A stretch of 64,000 nt of DNA from Arthrobacter sp. SLBN-112. Lineage in GTDB: Bacteria > Actinomycetota > Actinomycetes > Actinomycetales > Micrococcaceae. Each line of letters opens with the position of its first letter. Position 1 is the first letter of the stretch. The stretch covers positions 1,922,001 through 1,986,000 of the forward strand of contig NZ_JAUSXY010000001.1 in NCBI RefSeq assembly GCF_030944625.1. Direction: 5' to 3'. The notes beneath the pieces were generated by a model. That model had not been told where the DNA came from, did not search any database, and saw nothing but the letters and a program-made list of their open reading frames with translations. Position numbers and translations under genes: made by a program. Shown here one piece after another: positions 43,432-52,740 of the stretch.

Positions 43432-43872
43432 CTATTTTCCGGCGCCGCCGATGGCCATCAGTTCCAGCCGGCGGAGCGTCTCCCGGTTCCGGGCGGAGAT
43501 GACGGGATCCCGGAGGAATTTCGGCATCAGCTTGCCCGGCCCGCGGATGGCGTCCTCGGCAATGGTGACCAGGCACTGGCCGCCGCGGTCCTCCAGCTTG
43601 ATGTCCACCTTGGCCTCGCCCACCGGCCAGCCGCGCGCCACGAGTTCCAGTGAGCGTCCGGGCTCCACGGCTGTGACACGGCTGCTGTCGTTGATCACCA
43701 GCGGCCAGGCGCCCACGGAGTGGTGGAGCCGGGAACCGCGCCCGGGCCATTCGGCGTCCACATCCCTTATCCGGGATGCGCCCACCACCCAGCCGGAGTA
43801 CAGCCAGCCGTCGGCGATGACCCGCCAGACGTCGGCCGGGGGGCACTTGAACAGCAGCGAGACGGTGGACAT
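43432..43872 (-). CDS. SRPBCC-family protein
   Basis: 146 residues with the helix-grip pattern: FKCPPADVWRVIADGWLYSGWVVG at the start (residues about 8-31), acidic strand DVDAEWPGRGSRLHHSVGAW and C-terminal helix SARNRETLRRLELMAIGG. The third such protein in the window; the paralogues at 35064 and 38803 are only distantly similar. Role unknown. Confidence 0.82.
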   Translation of the reverse strand: MSTVSLLFKCPPADVWRVIADGWLYSGWVVGASRIRDVDAEWPGRGSRLHHSVGAWPLVINDSSRVTAVEPGRSLELVARGWPVGEAKVDIKLEDRGGQCLVTIAEDAIRGPGKLMPKFLRDPVISARNRETLRRLELMAIGGAGK

Positions 43873-43906
43873 GGGTTCCTTCTCTCTTCGTGGGCCAAAC
43901 CGGACG

Positions 43907-44734
43907 CTACATGCGGCCGAACCGGGCCCGGATCAATGCGAAAATCCCATAGGCGATGAAGCCTGCGCCAATCGCAACCAGCAGGGTGGGCCCGAACGGA
44001 TGGTCCTGGAGGGCCTTGAGGCTGCCGTCCAGTCCGGTGGATTCGTCGGGCCGGTGTTCGGCGGCGGCGATCACGAACAGCAGCCCGGTGAGGACCAGGG
44101 CGACGCCTTTGGCCACGTGGCCGGTGACGCCCAGGCTGTCGATCAGCCTGCCCCGCCGGGTGCCGACGAAATGGAACAGCTCCTCCTTGAATCCGCGGCG
44201 AAGGCCTTTGGCGATGAAATAGATGCCAATGCCGAGGATGGTCAGGCCCAGGGCCACCAGGATCCAGGGCCCCGCGGGGTGCGCCATCACGCCCGCACTG
44301 AAATCCCGGGTGTTGTCGCCCGAGTCGCTGGGCTGCCCCACGGCGAAACCCGCAAAACTAAGGCCCACGCTGCCGTACGCGATGGCAAGGAAACCCGACG
44401 AAACCAGTTTGGCGAGGCGTTCTTTGCGGGGCAGGCTCCGGGCGCGGAGGGTGGCTTCGCTGGCCTGCCAAAGAGCCAAGGCAAGGCATGCCACGACGCA
44501 CGCCCACATGACGATTGTTCCGAAAGGGTTGTCAGCCAGCCGGGCGATGGCGCCGGTTGGTTCAGCGTCCCCCTGGTGGCCGAAGGCGATGGCGATCGCG
44601 ATGGCGCCGACGATCACATGAAGCAGTGCCATGACGGCGAATCCCGCACGGGCCAGGACATCGATGACCTTATGGTTGGACGCGTCCTCGACAGCGTCGG
44701 CTGCCTGGCTGAGGGTGGAATCGCCGTCGGACAT
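43907..44734 (-). CDS. DUF1206 membrane protein
   Basis: 275 residues, six hydrophobic segments in three similar pairs. Each pair begins with an Arg/Gly pattern such as LARAGFAVMALLHVIVGA, LVSSGFLAIAYGSVGLSFAG and LGVTGHVAKGVALVLTGLLF, which is the internal triplication expected for this domain. Function unknown. The 96-residue gene upstream on the same strand ends three bases before its start, so they are probably cotranscribed. Confidence 0.88.
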   Translation of the reverse strand: MSDGDSTLSQAADAVEDASNHKVIDVLARAGFAVMALLHVIVGAIAIAIAFGHQGDAEPTGAIARLADNPFGTIVMWACVVACLALALWQASEATLRARSLPRKERLAKLVSSGFLAIAYGSVGLSFAGFAVGQPSDSGDNTRDFSAGVMAHPAGPWILVALGLTILGIGIYFIAKGLRRGFKEELFHFVGTRRGRLIDSLGVTGHVAKGVALVLTGLLFVIAAAEHRPDESTGLDGSLKALQDHPFGPTLLVAIGAGFIAYGIFALIRARFGRM

Positions 44735-44737
44735 CCC

Positions 44738-45028
44738 TCAGCCGTTCATGGGCCCTTCGGCCCGCATTTTCTCGGCTCCGGGGCCCTCCACATGGACGGT
44801 GCAGCGGACCACCAGCTGGCCGGGGGCGTTGTCCAGTTCCACCAGTGAATCGTGGCCGCTGAGGACGGTGAACACTTCGGAGCCGGCCAGGACGCTGACG
44901 CCCTTGGCCTTGGCGGTTTCCCGGGCGTTCCCGAGGGCCTCGCGCTCCAGAGCGTCCACGTAGCCGCTGTCACTTTCCCGGGCGGGGTTCCCGAAGGCCC
45001 AGCCGAACAATGTCCCTGTATTTCCCAT
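44738..45028 (-). CDS. Hypothetical protein
   Basis: 96 residues, soluble, no recognised domain. Notable parts are EREALGNARETAKAKGVSVL and a strand-like FTVLSGHDSLVELDNAPGQL. It sits just upstream of the DUF1206 gene on the same strand. Codon use and GC are ordinary. Start ATG 45028. Confidence 0.6.
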   Translation of the reverse strand: MGNTGTLFGWAFGNPARESDSGYVDALEREALGNARETAKAKGVSVLAGSEVFTVLSGHDSLVELDNAPGQLVVRCTVHVEGPGAEKMRAEGPMNG

Positions 45029-45079
45029 GGCGTTGATATTACGCGTTTGGGCGGGGTCGGGGCCGGGCTTTCGTAATAT

Positions 45080-45097
45080 TAGTAAGTGTGCTTAGTA
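45080..45097. promoter_or_regulatory. Motif shared with the Nramp upstream region
   Basis: TAGTAAGTGTGCTTAGTA matches 9629-9646 at 14 of 18 positions. It lies in the divergent gap between two hypothetical genes, about 90 bases before ATG 45188. A stress or metal operator is possible; the regulator is unknown. Confidence 0.4.
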
Positions 45098-45187
45098 TGG
45101 GCGCACCATACCTTGATGGGACACGGCACGCGAAGCCCGCGCAGGGCGGCAATCCGGTACCAGTTCACAACGTTAGGAATGCACATC

Positions 45188-45727
45188 ATGGCAGGAAATC
45201 TCATTGCGCGTTCAGTTCACGACCTGACGGCGGCAGCATGGTTCGGCGGATCCCTGATGGGTGCCATCGGGCTCAACGGTGCAGCGGCGCAGGCCAAGGA
45301 CCCCGCGGAACGCACCCGGCTGTCAACCGCCGGCTGGATGCGGTGGGCGCCGGTCCAGACCGCGGCCTTTGCCGCCCACCTGGCAGCCGACCTCGCCATC
45401 GCGTGGGAGAACAAGGGACGGATCGCCAAGCAGGACGGCGTGGCACGCGACACCGTCATCAAGACGGCCGTGACGCTCGCCGGCGCCGGGGTGACCCTGT
45501 ACTCCGGCATCCTGGGCAAGAAAGTGGAGAAGCTTGCCGATGAGGGCGCCAAGGGCGCTACGGAGCCGCATCCGGCCGCGTCGGACGAGCTGAAGTCCGC
45601 CCAGCAGCAGCTGAAGCTCCTGCAGTGGGCCATCCCCGGCTTCGCCGCGCTGGTGATCATCTTGGGCGCCAAGCACGGCGAGATGCAGCGCCCCACCAAC
45701 GTCTTTGCGGGCCTGCGCCGCGACTAG
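45188..45727 (+). CDS. Hypothetical membrane-associated protein
   Basis: 179 residues. Three or four hydrophobic stretches: AAAWFGGSLMGAIGLNGAA, VQTAAFAAHLAADLAIAW, VTLAGAGVTLYSGILGKKV and IPGFAALVIILGAKHG. A polar central helix is rich in Glu/Ala. ATG 45188 has TAGGA nine bases upstream. Family not recognised. A strong hairpin follows the stop. Confidence 0.7.
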   Translation: MAGNLIARSVHDLTAAAWFGGSLMGAIGLNGAAAQAKDPAERTRLSTAGWMRWAPVQTAAFAAHLAADLAIAWENKGRIAKQDGVARDTVIKTAVTLAGAGVTLYSGILGKKVEKLADEGAKGATEPHPAASDELKSAQQQLKLLQWAIPGFAALVIILGAKHGEMQRPTNVFAGLRRD

Positions 45728-45748
45728 CGGCACACGCAGGACGGCCGA

Positions 45749-45780
45749 CGGCGGCCCGGCACCACAGTGCCGGGCCGCCG
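45749..45780 (+). terminator. GC-rich hairpin after the membrane protein gene
   Basis: Perfect 14-bp stem CGGCGGCCCGGCAC (45749-45762) with 45767-45780, CACA loop. No T-run follows, but position and strength suggest a terminator. Confidence 0.65.
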
Positions 45781-45833
45781 CCATGTGCGACGCGCACTTT
45801 CCGCAGCGACGCACACAGTTGATCGCGTCGTCG

Positions 45834-45875
45834 AAATTCCCTGGCGCGCACTAAATAACGTCCGCGCCGGGGAAT
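45834..45875. repeat. Palindromic repeat, family R4
   Basis: ATTCCCTGGCGCG (45836-45848) pairs with CGCGCCGGGGAAT (45863-45875) at 12 of 13 positions. The arm ATTCCCTGGCGC is the same as in the hairpin at 17959. Confidence 0.55.
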
Positions 45876-45923
45876 ATGCGCGTCGATTTCCGGGAGCCGG
45901 AGCGCCACGGGAGCCCGGGAGCG

Positions 45924-46604
45924 CTACTCCGCCAGCCATTCCGCGCAGGAGTTCAGGTTCCGGTTCACGGTGGCCACGGCGTCGTCCTCGTGCCGCCGCT
46001 CGATGGCGTCAAGGAGGGTTTCGTGGCCGTCCCGGGGGAGCCCGTTGAAGCCTGGCCGGCGCTGCTGCGTGAGCAGGTCCTGGTGGAACACGGTCCCGAA
46101 GCTGGCATAAAGCTCAAGCAGCAGCGGGTTGCCGGACGCCTGGGCAACGCCCAGGTGAAACTCCCAGTCAGCGTCTGCCCACGCCTCGAAGTCCCCGTTC
46201 TTCCAGGCCTGGTCCCGGGCGGTGAGGAAAGCTCTCAGGGACGTGACGTCGTCGTCCGTGGCATTCCGGGCGGCCAGCCGGGCAGCCTGGGTGTCCAGGC
46301 CCAGCCGGACCTCAAGGATGTGCTGCTCGGTGTGGTCCTGGTACAGCCGCCGCGCGGCACCGGACATCTCGTTCGTGGCCCGCACGTACGTACCGTCGCC
46401 GCGGCGGACCTCCAGCATGCCGCCGTGCGCCAGGGCTTTCACCGCTTCGCGCAGGGTGCCGCGGGAAACCCCCAGCCGGGTCATGAGCTCGGGTTCGGGG
46501 GGGATGCGCTGGTTCAAGGCCCACTCGCCGGAGTGGACCATCTCCCGCAGCTTGGCGGTGACTTCGGCGGCAAGCGGCTGCCGGACGGAGGGGCTCAGGG
46601 ACAC
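45924..46604 (-). CDS. GntR/FCD-family transcriptional regulator
   Basis: 226 residues. The N-terminal winged helix is RIPPEPELMTRLGVSRGTLREAVKAL with wing LEVRRGDGTYV. The C-terminal FCD domain is helical with the metal-site His residues in AWADADWEFHLGVAQASGN and later TKPSL-type helices. Typical ligands are small organic acids. It starts four bases after the MFS stop on the same strand, so it probably regulates that transporter. Confidence 0.92.
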   Translation of the reverse strand: MSLSPSVRQPLAAEVTAKLREMVHSGEWALNQRIPPEPELMTRLGVSRGTLREAVKALAHGGMLEVRRGDGTYVRATNEMSGAARRLYQDHTEQHILEVRLGLDTQAARLAARNATDDDVTSLRAFLTARDQAWKNGDFEAWADADWEFHLGVAQASGNPLLLELYASFGTVFHQDLLTQQRRPGFNGLPRDGHETLLDAIERRHEDDAVATVNRNLNSCAEWLAE

Positions 46605-46608
46605 GGTG

Positions 46609-47877
46609 CTACTTCCTTTCCGCCGGGCGGGTTCCGGACATGCCGCGCCCGGTGATCAGGTGGGCCACCATGATCTGGACCAGTGCCAGCGCCAGCAGCA
46701 GCACGAGCGGCAGGGTCCAGCCGCCCGTGGCGCTGTGCAACAGGCCCATGCCGAACGGACCCGCTGTCGCCAGCAGGTACCCCGAGGATTGGGCCACGGT
46801 GGACAGCGCCGTGGTCTCGGCCGTGCTGGTCCCGCTGCGGCTGATCATCACCATCACCAGGGGGAAGATGCCCAAACCGAAACCGATCAGGACAGCCGGA
46901 ATGGCCGCCAGCCCCACGGGCAGGACCAGCAGCGCCGCGACTCCCACGGCCATGGTGACGCTCACCAGGTAGAACGCCGGACGCAGCATGCGCGGGCGGG
47001 AGCCGATGGCAATCAGCACCATGCCGGCCGGGACGGACACCAGTTGCATCAGCCCGAACATCAGCCCGCTGTCCGAGGCGCTCATGCCCATGGTGGTCAG
47101 CATGTACGGCAGCCAGCTCAACAGCGCGTAGGCCAGCAGTGCCTGGAGGGTGAAGATCGCGGTGAGCAGTTGGCCTTTCCGGGTGCGCAGCAGGGGCCAG
47201 GGGGAGATGTGGGCTGCGGTGCTCCGGACCGTGTGGCGGTGGGCGTGCAGCGCCACGGGCAGGAAGCCCAGGAGTGCCGCCACGGCGGCAATGCCCACCA
47301 TGCCCACGGCCGCGGAAGGGGATCCGAGGGCCTGGGCCAGGGGCACCACCAGGACGGCGGACAGGGTGCCTCCCGTGGTCATGGTCACCGTATAGACGGC
47401 GGTCATGAGCGACGGCCGGGCGGCGAAGTGTTCGCGGATGAAGGACGGCATCGCCACATTGCATACGGCCAGCCCGGACATGCCCACCACGCTTCCTGCC
47501 ACCAGCATTCCGGTGGCGGGAATACCGCGCAGCAGGAGGCCGCCGGCCAGCAGCGTCAGGGACAGCAGGATGGCTTTTTCGACGCCGAGCTTGCCGCTCA
47601 GCCAGGACGTTGCGGCGCCGGCCACCGCGAAACACAGGGTGGGAATGGACGGGATGATGGCCGCCACCAGCGCCCCGTATCCCAGCACGGCTTGAAGGTC
47701 GTGCAGCAGGGCAGAGGCTCCGGTGATGCCCGCGCGCAGGTTCAGGCCGATCAGCACCAGGGCAATCACGCCGAACACGACGGCGGAGCGCGGCTTGGCG
47801 GCCATGGCGCCGGCGGCGGTGCCTGCCGGTTTGGTGGCGGTCGCTGGTGGCGCGGGCGCTGGGGGAGTGGCAGGCAT
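46609..47877 (-). CDS. MFS transporter, CynX/NimT (cyanate permease-like) group
   Basis: About 422 residues, 12 hydrophobic segments. The opening VIALVLIGLNLRAGITGASALL and the AGMVLIAIGSRPRM loop are characteristic of the CynX/NimT group, whose members move cyanate, nitroimidazoles or other small anions. The first 30 residues are a Pro/Ala/Thr tail. ATG 47877 was selected; a longer open frame upstream overlaps the divergent CHAD gene. No cyanase gene is nearby, so the substrate is open. Confidence 0.88.
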   Translation of the reverse strand: MPATPPAPAPPATATKPAGTAAGAMAAKPRSAVVFGVIALVLIGLNLRAGITGASALLHDLQAVLGYGALVAAIIPSIPTLCFAVAGAATSWLSGKLGVEKAILLSLTLLAGGLLLRGIPATGMLVAGSVVGMSGLAVCNVAMPSFIREHFAARPSLMTAVYTVTMTTGGTLSAVLVVPLAQALGSPSAAVGMVGIAAVAALLGFLPVALHAHRHTVRSTAAHISPWPLLRTRKGQLLTAIFTLQALLAYALLSWLPYMLTTMGMSASDSGLMFGLMQLVSVPAGMVLIAIGSRPRMLRPAFYLVSVTMAVGVAALLVLPVGLAAIPAVLIGFGLGIFPLVMVMISRSGTSTAETTALSTVAQSSGYLLATAGPFGMGLLHSATGGWTLPLVLLLALALVQIMVAHLITGRGMSGTRPAERK

Positions 47878-48012
47878 ACCCTCCACCCTAAAGGTTAGAC
47901 GTTTGATGTTTGAGGTTTTGTGGCCAACCTCTCCCTGCTGCCGGGGCTGGAATAGACTGCGAACGGACTGTCGGAGGGCCTGGCTTGGACCAGGTGGTGC
48001 GGAAGGGCGGCT

Positions 48013-49623
48013 GTGGAGGCTTCGCGGGGACTTGAGATTGAGAAGAAGTACGACGTCGGCGCTGACGCCGTGGTGCCGGCGCTGGAGCAGGCCGCCGGGG
48101 TGGCCCGGACCGGAAAGCCCCACACCGACCTCCTTGAGGCCGTGTACTTCGACACCCCGGCCCATGACCTGGCGGGCCGCCGGATCACCCTCCGCCGCCG
48201 CACCGGCGGCACCGACGCGGGCTGGCACCTGAAGCTCCCGCCGAAGGCTGCCGCCCCGGGTGAGGGTCCGCAGCCGCGGACGGAGCTGCACGCACCCCTT
48301 GGCCGTCCGGACGCCGTCCCGGACAGTCTCCTCGCCCACCTTCACGCCTACCTGCGGGGATCCGTTCCGGTGCCGGTGGTCCGGCTGGAAACCCGGCGCA
48401 CCACCCACCCCCTGTATGGGGACGACGGCGTGCACCTCGCCGACCTCGCCGACGACCACGTCACGGCCGAGCGGCTGGCCGGAGGGGAACGGGACACCAC
48501 CGCGCGCCAGCAGTGGCGTGAGTGGGAAGTGGAACTGGTCCACGGGGAGCCTGCCCTCTTCGGTCCGGTGGAAGAGCTGCTGACCGCCGCCGGTGCCCGG
48601 CCCGCCGCGCACGCCTCCAAACTGGCGCGCGCCCTGGGCGCGGGCAAGGCAGCCGCGAAGCGCTCCGCCGGCACCGCACCCGCCGGTGCCGCACCCGACC
48701 GAGATGCCGGCCCCGGCAGCACCCCGGCCCTGCTGGCCGGGAAGCGCGCCCCGGCAGCCGCCGTCGTCACCGTCTTTGTGGCCTCGCAGATCGACGAGAT
48801 CCTCGCCATCGACGCCGCCGTCCGGCTGGAGCAAACGGAATCGGTCCACACCATGCGATCCGCCGCCCGCCGCATCCGGTCCGTCCTGGCAGCGTACGGC
48901 AAGCTGTACCGGGCATCGCCGGTGCGCCGGCTCCGGGACGAACTGAAATGGCTGGGCCAGCTGCTGGGCGAGCCGCGCGACGCCGAAGTCCTGCGCGCGC
49001 AGCTCCGCAACCAGCTGGCAGACCTGCCACAGGGTGAGGGACTCGCCGCCGCCACGGCAGCGGTTGAACACCGGACCGGTGAGGATTTCGACGCCGCCTA
49101 CCGCCTCCTGCAGGAAGCGCTGGGCTCGGACCGCTACTTCCGGCTCCTGGACAACCTCGAGGATTTCCGCGACAACCCGCCGGTGCGCGCCGATGCCGTC
49201 ACATCCGGCCGCCGGGCGGCGGCGAAAGCCGTGGACAAGGGTGCCAAACGGCTGAAGCGCTCACACAAGGCGGCCACGCGCGCCCGGCGCGGCACGGACC
49301 AGGAACTTGCCCTGCATCGCGTACGCAAGGACGCAAAGCGGCTGCGCTACGTGGCTGAATCGGCCGGACTGGTCCGCGGCAAGCGCGCCGCCAAAGTAGC
49401 CAAGGCGGCCCGCCGGCAGCAAAAGATCCTGGGCAGGTTCCAAGACGCGGTGGTGGCCAGGGAACTGTTGGCGGCCATCGCGGCGGACGGCAGCGACCCG
49501 GCAACCGCGGCCATCTACACCGAACTGCTCAGCCAGCAGGATGCAATCATGCTGGCCGCGCACGCCAAATACCGGAAGGCCCGGAAGAAATCGCGCGAGG
49601 TGCTGAGCCGCGGCGTCATCTGA
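48013..49623 (+). CDS. CYTH-CHAD domain protein
   Basis: 536 residues. The N-terminal CYTH domain (about 1-200) starts with the family motif LEIEKKYDV and has further charged strands ITLRRRTGG, WHLKLPPK and RLETRRTTH that line the triphosphate tunnel. An Ala-rich linker follows. The C-terminal CHAD domain (about 255-530) has repeated basic helices: VHTMRSAARRIRSVLAAYG, LRDELKWLGQLLGEPRDAEV and HRVRKDAKRLRYVAE. CHAD domains bind polyphosphate, and CYTH members hydrolyse triphosphates, so polyphosphate metabolism is likely. GTG start. Confidence 0.9.
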   Translation: MEASRGLEIEKKYDVGADAVVPALEQAAGVARTGKPHTDLLEAVYFDTPAHDLAGRRITLRRRTGGTDAGWHLKLPPKAAAPGEGPQPRTELHAPLGRPDAVPDSLLAHLHAYLRGSVPVPVVRLETRRTTHPLYGDDGVHLADLADDHVTAERLAGGERDTTARQQWREWEVELVHGEPALFGPVEELLTAAGARPAAHASKLARALGAGKAAAKRSAGTAPAGAAPDRDAGPGSTPALLAGKRAPAAAVVTVFVASQIDEILAIDAAVRLEQTESVHTMRSAARRIRSVLAAYGKLYRASPVRRLRDELKWLGQLLGEPRDAEVLRAQLRNQLADLPQGEGLAAATAAVEHRTGEDFDAAYRLLQEALGSDRYFRLLDNLEDFRDNPPVRADAVTSGRRAAAKAVDKGAKRLKRSHKAATRARRGTDQELALHRVRKDAKRLRYVAESAGLVRGKRAAKVAKAARRQQKILGRFQDAVVARELLAAIAADGSDPATAAIYTELLSQQDAIMLAAHAKYRKARKKSREVLSRGVI

Positions 49624-49631
49624 GGCCCGGG

Positions 49632-51068
49632 TTATTTGCCCTGCCGCGCGGACAACCGGGCCACCGCCAGGGCCAGCCACAACTGCACCCGGTCCGCGGT
49701 GATCGAGGGGTCGTAGCCGGTCAGTTCGGTGATTTGGGCAAGCCGGTATCGCACCGTGTTGCGGTGCAGCGTGAGTTCTTCCGCCACCGCGGCCACCGAG
49801 CCGTTGTTGTTCAGGTAGCTCTCCAGCGTGGTCATCAGTTCAGAGCCGTGCGCTGCGTCGAAGGACCGCAGCGGGTTCAGGGACTCATGGGCCATGTCCG
49901 CCAGCGGCACATCCTCGCTGGCCAGCAGCAACGACGTCAGGCTCAGCCGCTCGGGCTCATTGACGGGCAGGCCGTGGCTCGCGGCGTCCCGCGCCTCGAA
50001 GTAGCTCCAGCGCAGCCCGTTGGGCTTGGTGTATGCACCGCCGATGCCGATTGTGGCGTGGATGCCGGCCTCCGCCAGGTGGTCGCTCAGCCCACGCGCC
50101 AGCACCGGTGCCGCACCGCCGTCGTCATTGACCACCAGCACCAAATCCTTGCCCACGACGGCGGCCACAGCCTTCTGGAGCTCCTGCGGCACCGATGTGC
50201 TTCCCAGGGCCTTGCCGTGGGCGGCGGACACCGCCAGCAGCACAACGTTCTTGCGGGTGCTGTTCACGCCCACGCCGGCCAGGCGGCGCTGCGCCTCGCT
50301 GGTCTCCAGCGCGCCGTGGATCACGTCCTCCAGCACCTGGCCGCACAACGCTCGCTGGGCCTGGCGCTGCTTGACCATGTTGTTCAGCTCCACGCTGATC
50401 AGGTTCTGCGCGTAGCCGATGATGCCCGTGTCCTCGAAGGGCTGGCGCACCCACAGTGTGCAGGCGTCCCGCCGGCCGGTGGGGACGGGATAACTGGACC
50501 AGGTGTCCGCGGACGGGTTGGATGTGCCGCTGTTGTACAGCTGGGCCGCGAACTGGGTCAGCGCAATGTCCGTGCGCAGCATGCCGCCCAGGTTCTTCAA
50601 CAGCTCGGCGAGCCCGCCGCCGGTCAGGAGGGCCCGGGCCAGCACCTGGTGGCCGGCGATCAGCCGTTCAAGTTTGGCGTAGTGGTCCGCGGACTGGGCG
50701 TCCGCCACCAGCTTGGTGATGGCGATGAAGGGGGTCTCGTACGGCACTTCCACCACCGGAAGCCCCCAACGGTTTGCCTCGGCCAGGAGGGCGGGCGGCA
50801 CTGCCTCGTGCGTCAGGCCCACCCCGAATCCAATGCCCACCGCGCCTGCCCGCTGCACCTGGCGGACAAAGCGGCGCTGCTCGGGGGCGGAGCGCAGCCG
50901 CAGGCCGGTGGTGAGGACCAGTTCCCCGCCGTTGAGGAACCGCTGCGGATCCTCCAGCTCCGTGACGGCCACCCAGTTGATGTCCTGGTTCCAGGTAGTC
51001 TCCGCCACGCCCGCTTTGGACAGCTTCAGGGACGACACGCCCACCAGGGCAGCAAGGGAAATGGCCAT
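49632..51068 (-). CDS. PucR-family transcriptional regulator of GABA/putrescine use
   Basis: 478 residues. The N-terminal PucR domain senses the ligand (ELVLTTGLRLRSAPEQRRFV). The central GGDEF-like region is degenerate. The C-terminal HTH is AEELTLHRNTVRYRLAQITELTGYD (residues about 430-454). PucR regulators usually act on adjacent purine, GABA or other catabolic genes; here the divergent genes encode gamma-aminobutyraldehyde dehydrogenase and GABA transaminase. Confidence 0.88.
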   Translation of the reverse strand: MAISLAALVGVSSLKLSKAGVAETTWNQDINWVAVTELEDPQRFLNGGELVLTTGLRLRSAPEQRRFVRQVQRAGAVGIGFGVGLTHEAVPPALLAEANRWGLPVVEVPYETPFIAITKLVADAQSADHYAKLERLIAGHQVLARALLTGGGLAELLKNLGGMLRTDIALTQFAAQLYNSGTSNPSADTWSSYPVPTGRRDACTLWVRQPFEDTGIIGYAQNLISVELNNMVKQRQAQRALCGQVLEDVIHGALETSEAQRRLAGVGVNSTRKNVVLLAVSAAHGKALGSTSVPQELQKAVAAVVGKDLVLVVNDDGGAAPVLARGLSDHLAEAGIHATIGIGGAYTKPNGLRWSYFEARDAASHGLPVNEPERLSLTSLLLASEDVPLADMAHESLNPLRSFDAAHGSELMTTLESYLNNNGSVAAVAEELTLHRNTVRYRLAQITELTGYDPSITADRVQLWLALAVARLSARQGK

Positions 51069-51235
51069 GAAGCAAGGATAAACGTGAGCTGGGCAACCGC
51101 ACTAAACCTCTTCCGTAAGGGTGTGCAGGTGGCTATTCACCCCGCCGGGGCCCTGGCATAGGCTCAATGCAGTTCCATCCATCCGTCCCGGCCTCCGCCG
51201 GGCGCCGATGGCTCCTACGAAAGAGGTTGCACACC

Positions 51236-52666
51236 GTGGTCCAAACCTTGCAAAACTTCATCAACGGCGCGTTCGTCACCCCGGCCGGCACTGCCCTGCT
51301 GGACGTGGTCAACCCCGCCAGCGGCGAAGTGGTGGCACACGCCCCCGTTTCCGTGCAGGCCGATGTCGACGCCGCCATGGCCGCCGCGAAGGACGCATTC
51401 CGGACCTGGAAGCACGTCACCCCGGGCCAGCGCCAGCTGATGCTGCTCAAGCTCGCCGACGCCATCGAGGCCAACAGCGACGAACTCGTTGAAGCCCAGC
51501 ACCGCAACACCGGCCAGGTCCGCTCCCTCATCGCCTCCGAGGAAGTGGCTGCCGGCGCAGACCAGCTGCGCTTCTTCGCCGGCGCCGCCCGGATCCTGGA
51601 AGGCAAGTCCGCCGGCGAGTACTTCGAGGGCCACACCTCCTACGTCCGCCGCGAACCCATCGGTGTGGTGGCCCAGGTGGCGCCGTGGAACTACCCGTTC
51701 CTGATGGCCATCTGGAAGATCGGTCCCGCCCTGGCCGCCGGCAACACCGTGGTCCTCAAGCCCTCCGACACCACGCCGGAGTCCACCCTGGTGCTGGCCC
51801 GCCTCGCCGGGGAGATCCTCCCTGCCGGCGTCCTCAACGTTGTCCTGGGCACCGGCGAAACCGGCGCCATGATGGTGGAGCACAAGGTCCCCGGCCTGGT
51901 GTCCATCACCGGGTCCGTCCGCGCCGGGATCGCCGTCGCCACCGGTGCGGCCAAGGGCCTCAAGCGCGCGCACCTGGAGCTGGGCGGCAAGGCTCCGGCC
52001 ATCGTGTTCAAGGATGCCGACATCAAGAAGAGCGCCGCGGCCATCGCCGAGTTCGCGTTCTTCAACGCCGGCCAGGACTGCACCGCCATCACCAGGGTGC
52101 TGGTGGAGGAATCAGTGCACGACGACGTCGTGGCGGCCATGGTGGAACACACCAGGACCCTGCACACCGGCTCGCAGAACGACGAAGACAACTACTTCGG
52201 CCCGCTGAACAACATCAACCACTTCAACGCGGTGACTTCCGTGGTGGAGAACCTGCCCGCCAACTGCCGGATCGAAACCGGCGGCCACCGCGCAGGGGAG
52301 AAGGGCTTCTTCTTCGAGCCCACCATCATCACCGGCGCCAAGCAGACCGACGACGTCGTGCAGAAGGAAACCTTCGGCCCGGTCATCACCGTGCAGAAGT
52401 TCAGCACTGAGGAAGAAGCCGTGGCCCTGGCCAACGACGTCGACTACGCCCTGGCCTCCAGCGTCTGGACCACCAACCACGGCACCGCCATGCGGCTAAG
52501 CCGCGACCTGGACTTCGGTGCCGTCTGGATCAACACCCACATCCTCCTCACGGCCGAAATGCCGCACGGCGGCTTCAAGCAGTCCGGTTACGGCAAGGAC
52601 CTCTCCATGTACGGGGTGGAGGACTACACCCGCATCAAGCACGTCATGTCCGCCCTCGACGCCTGA
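51236..52666 (+). CDS. patD: Gamma-aminobutyraldehyde dehydrogenase
   Basis: About 476 residues, NAD-dependent aldehyde dehydrogenase (PatD/PuuC-like) oxidising 4-aminobutanal to GABA. Catalytic Cys in FNAGQDCTAITRVL (about residue 281), general base Glu in HLELGGKAPAIV, Rossmann-like APWNYPFLMAIWKIGPALAAG. GTG 51236 with an AGAGG site was chosen; an upstream ATG at 51167 would add 23 residues. The regulator gene is divergent, and gabT follows after a palindromic repeat. Confidence 0.9.
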   Translation: MVQTLQNFINGAFVTPAGTALLDVVNPASGEVVAHAPVSVQADVDAAMAAAKDAFRTWKHVTPGQRQLMLLKLADAIEANSDELVEAQHRNTGQVRSLIASEEVAAGADQLRFFAGAARILEGKSAGEYFEGHTSYVRREPIGVVAQVAPWNYPFLMAIWKIGPALAAGNTVVLKPSDTTPESTLVLARLAGEILPAGVLNVVLGTGETGAMMVEHKVPGLVSITGSVRAGIAVATGAAKGLKRAHLELGGKAPAIVFKDADIKKSAAAIAEFAFFNAGQDCTAITRVLVEESVHDDVVAAMVEHTRTLHTGSQNDEDNYFGPLNNINHFNAVTSVVENLPANCRIETGGHRAGEKGFFFEPTIITGAKQTDDVVQKETFGPVITVQKFSTEEEAVALANDVDYALASSVWTTNHGTAMRLSRDLDFGAVWINTHILLTAEMPHGGFKQSGYGKDLSMYGVEDYTRIKHVMSALDA

Positions 52667-52679
52667 CCATTTCCCCGCT

Positions 52680-52719
52680 GGTTGAGCTTGCCGAAACCCG
52701 GGTTTCGGCAAGCTCAACC
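52680..52719. repeat. Complete palindromic repeat R2 between patD and gabT
   Basis: A 40-bp perfect palindrome with half-site GGTTGAGCTTGCCGAAACCC, flanked by CTG and CCACCAG. Its arms differ from the 61190 copy by two transitions each, which compensate so that the stem is kept. It could act as a transcript-stabilising hairpin inside the operon. Confidence 0.85.
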
Positions 52720-52740
52720 ACCAGCACAGAAAGAACCCCC

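Noticed and set aside
46609..49071. An 820-codon reverse frame including the MFS gene
   Set aside because: Only the part from 47877 down is MFS-like; the rest is antisense to the CYTH-CHAD gene.
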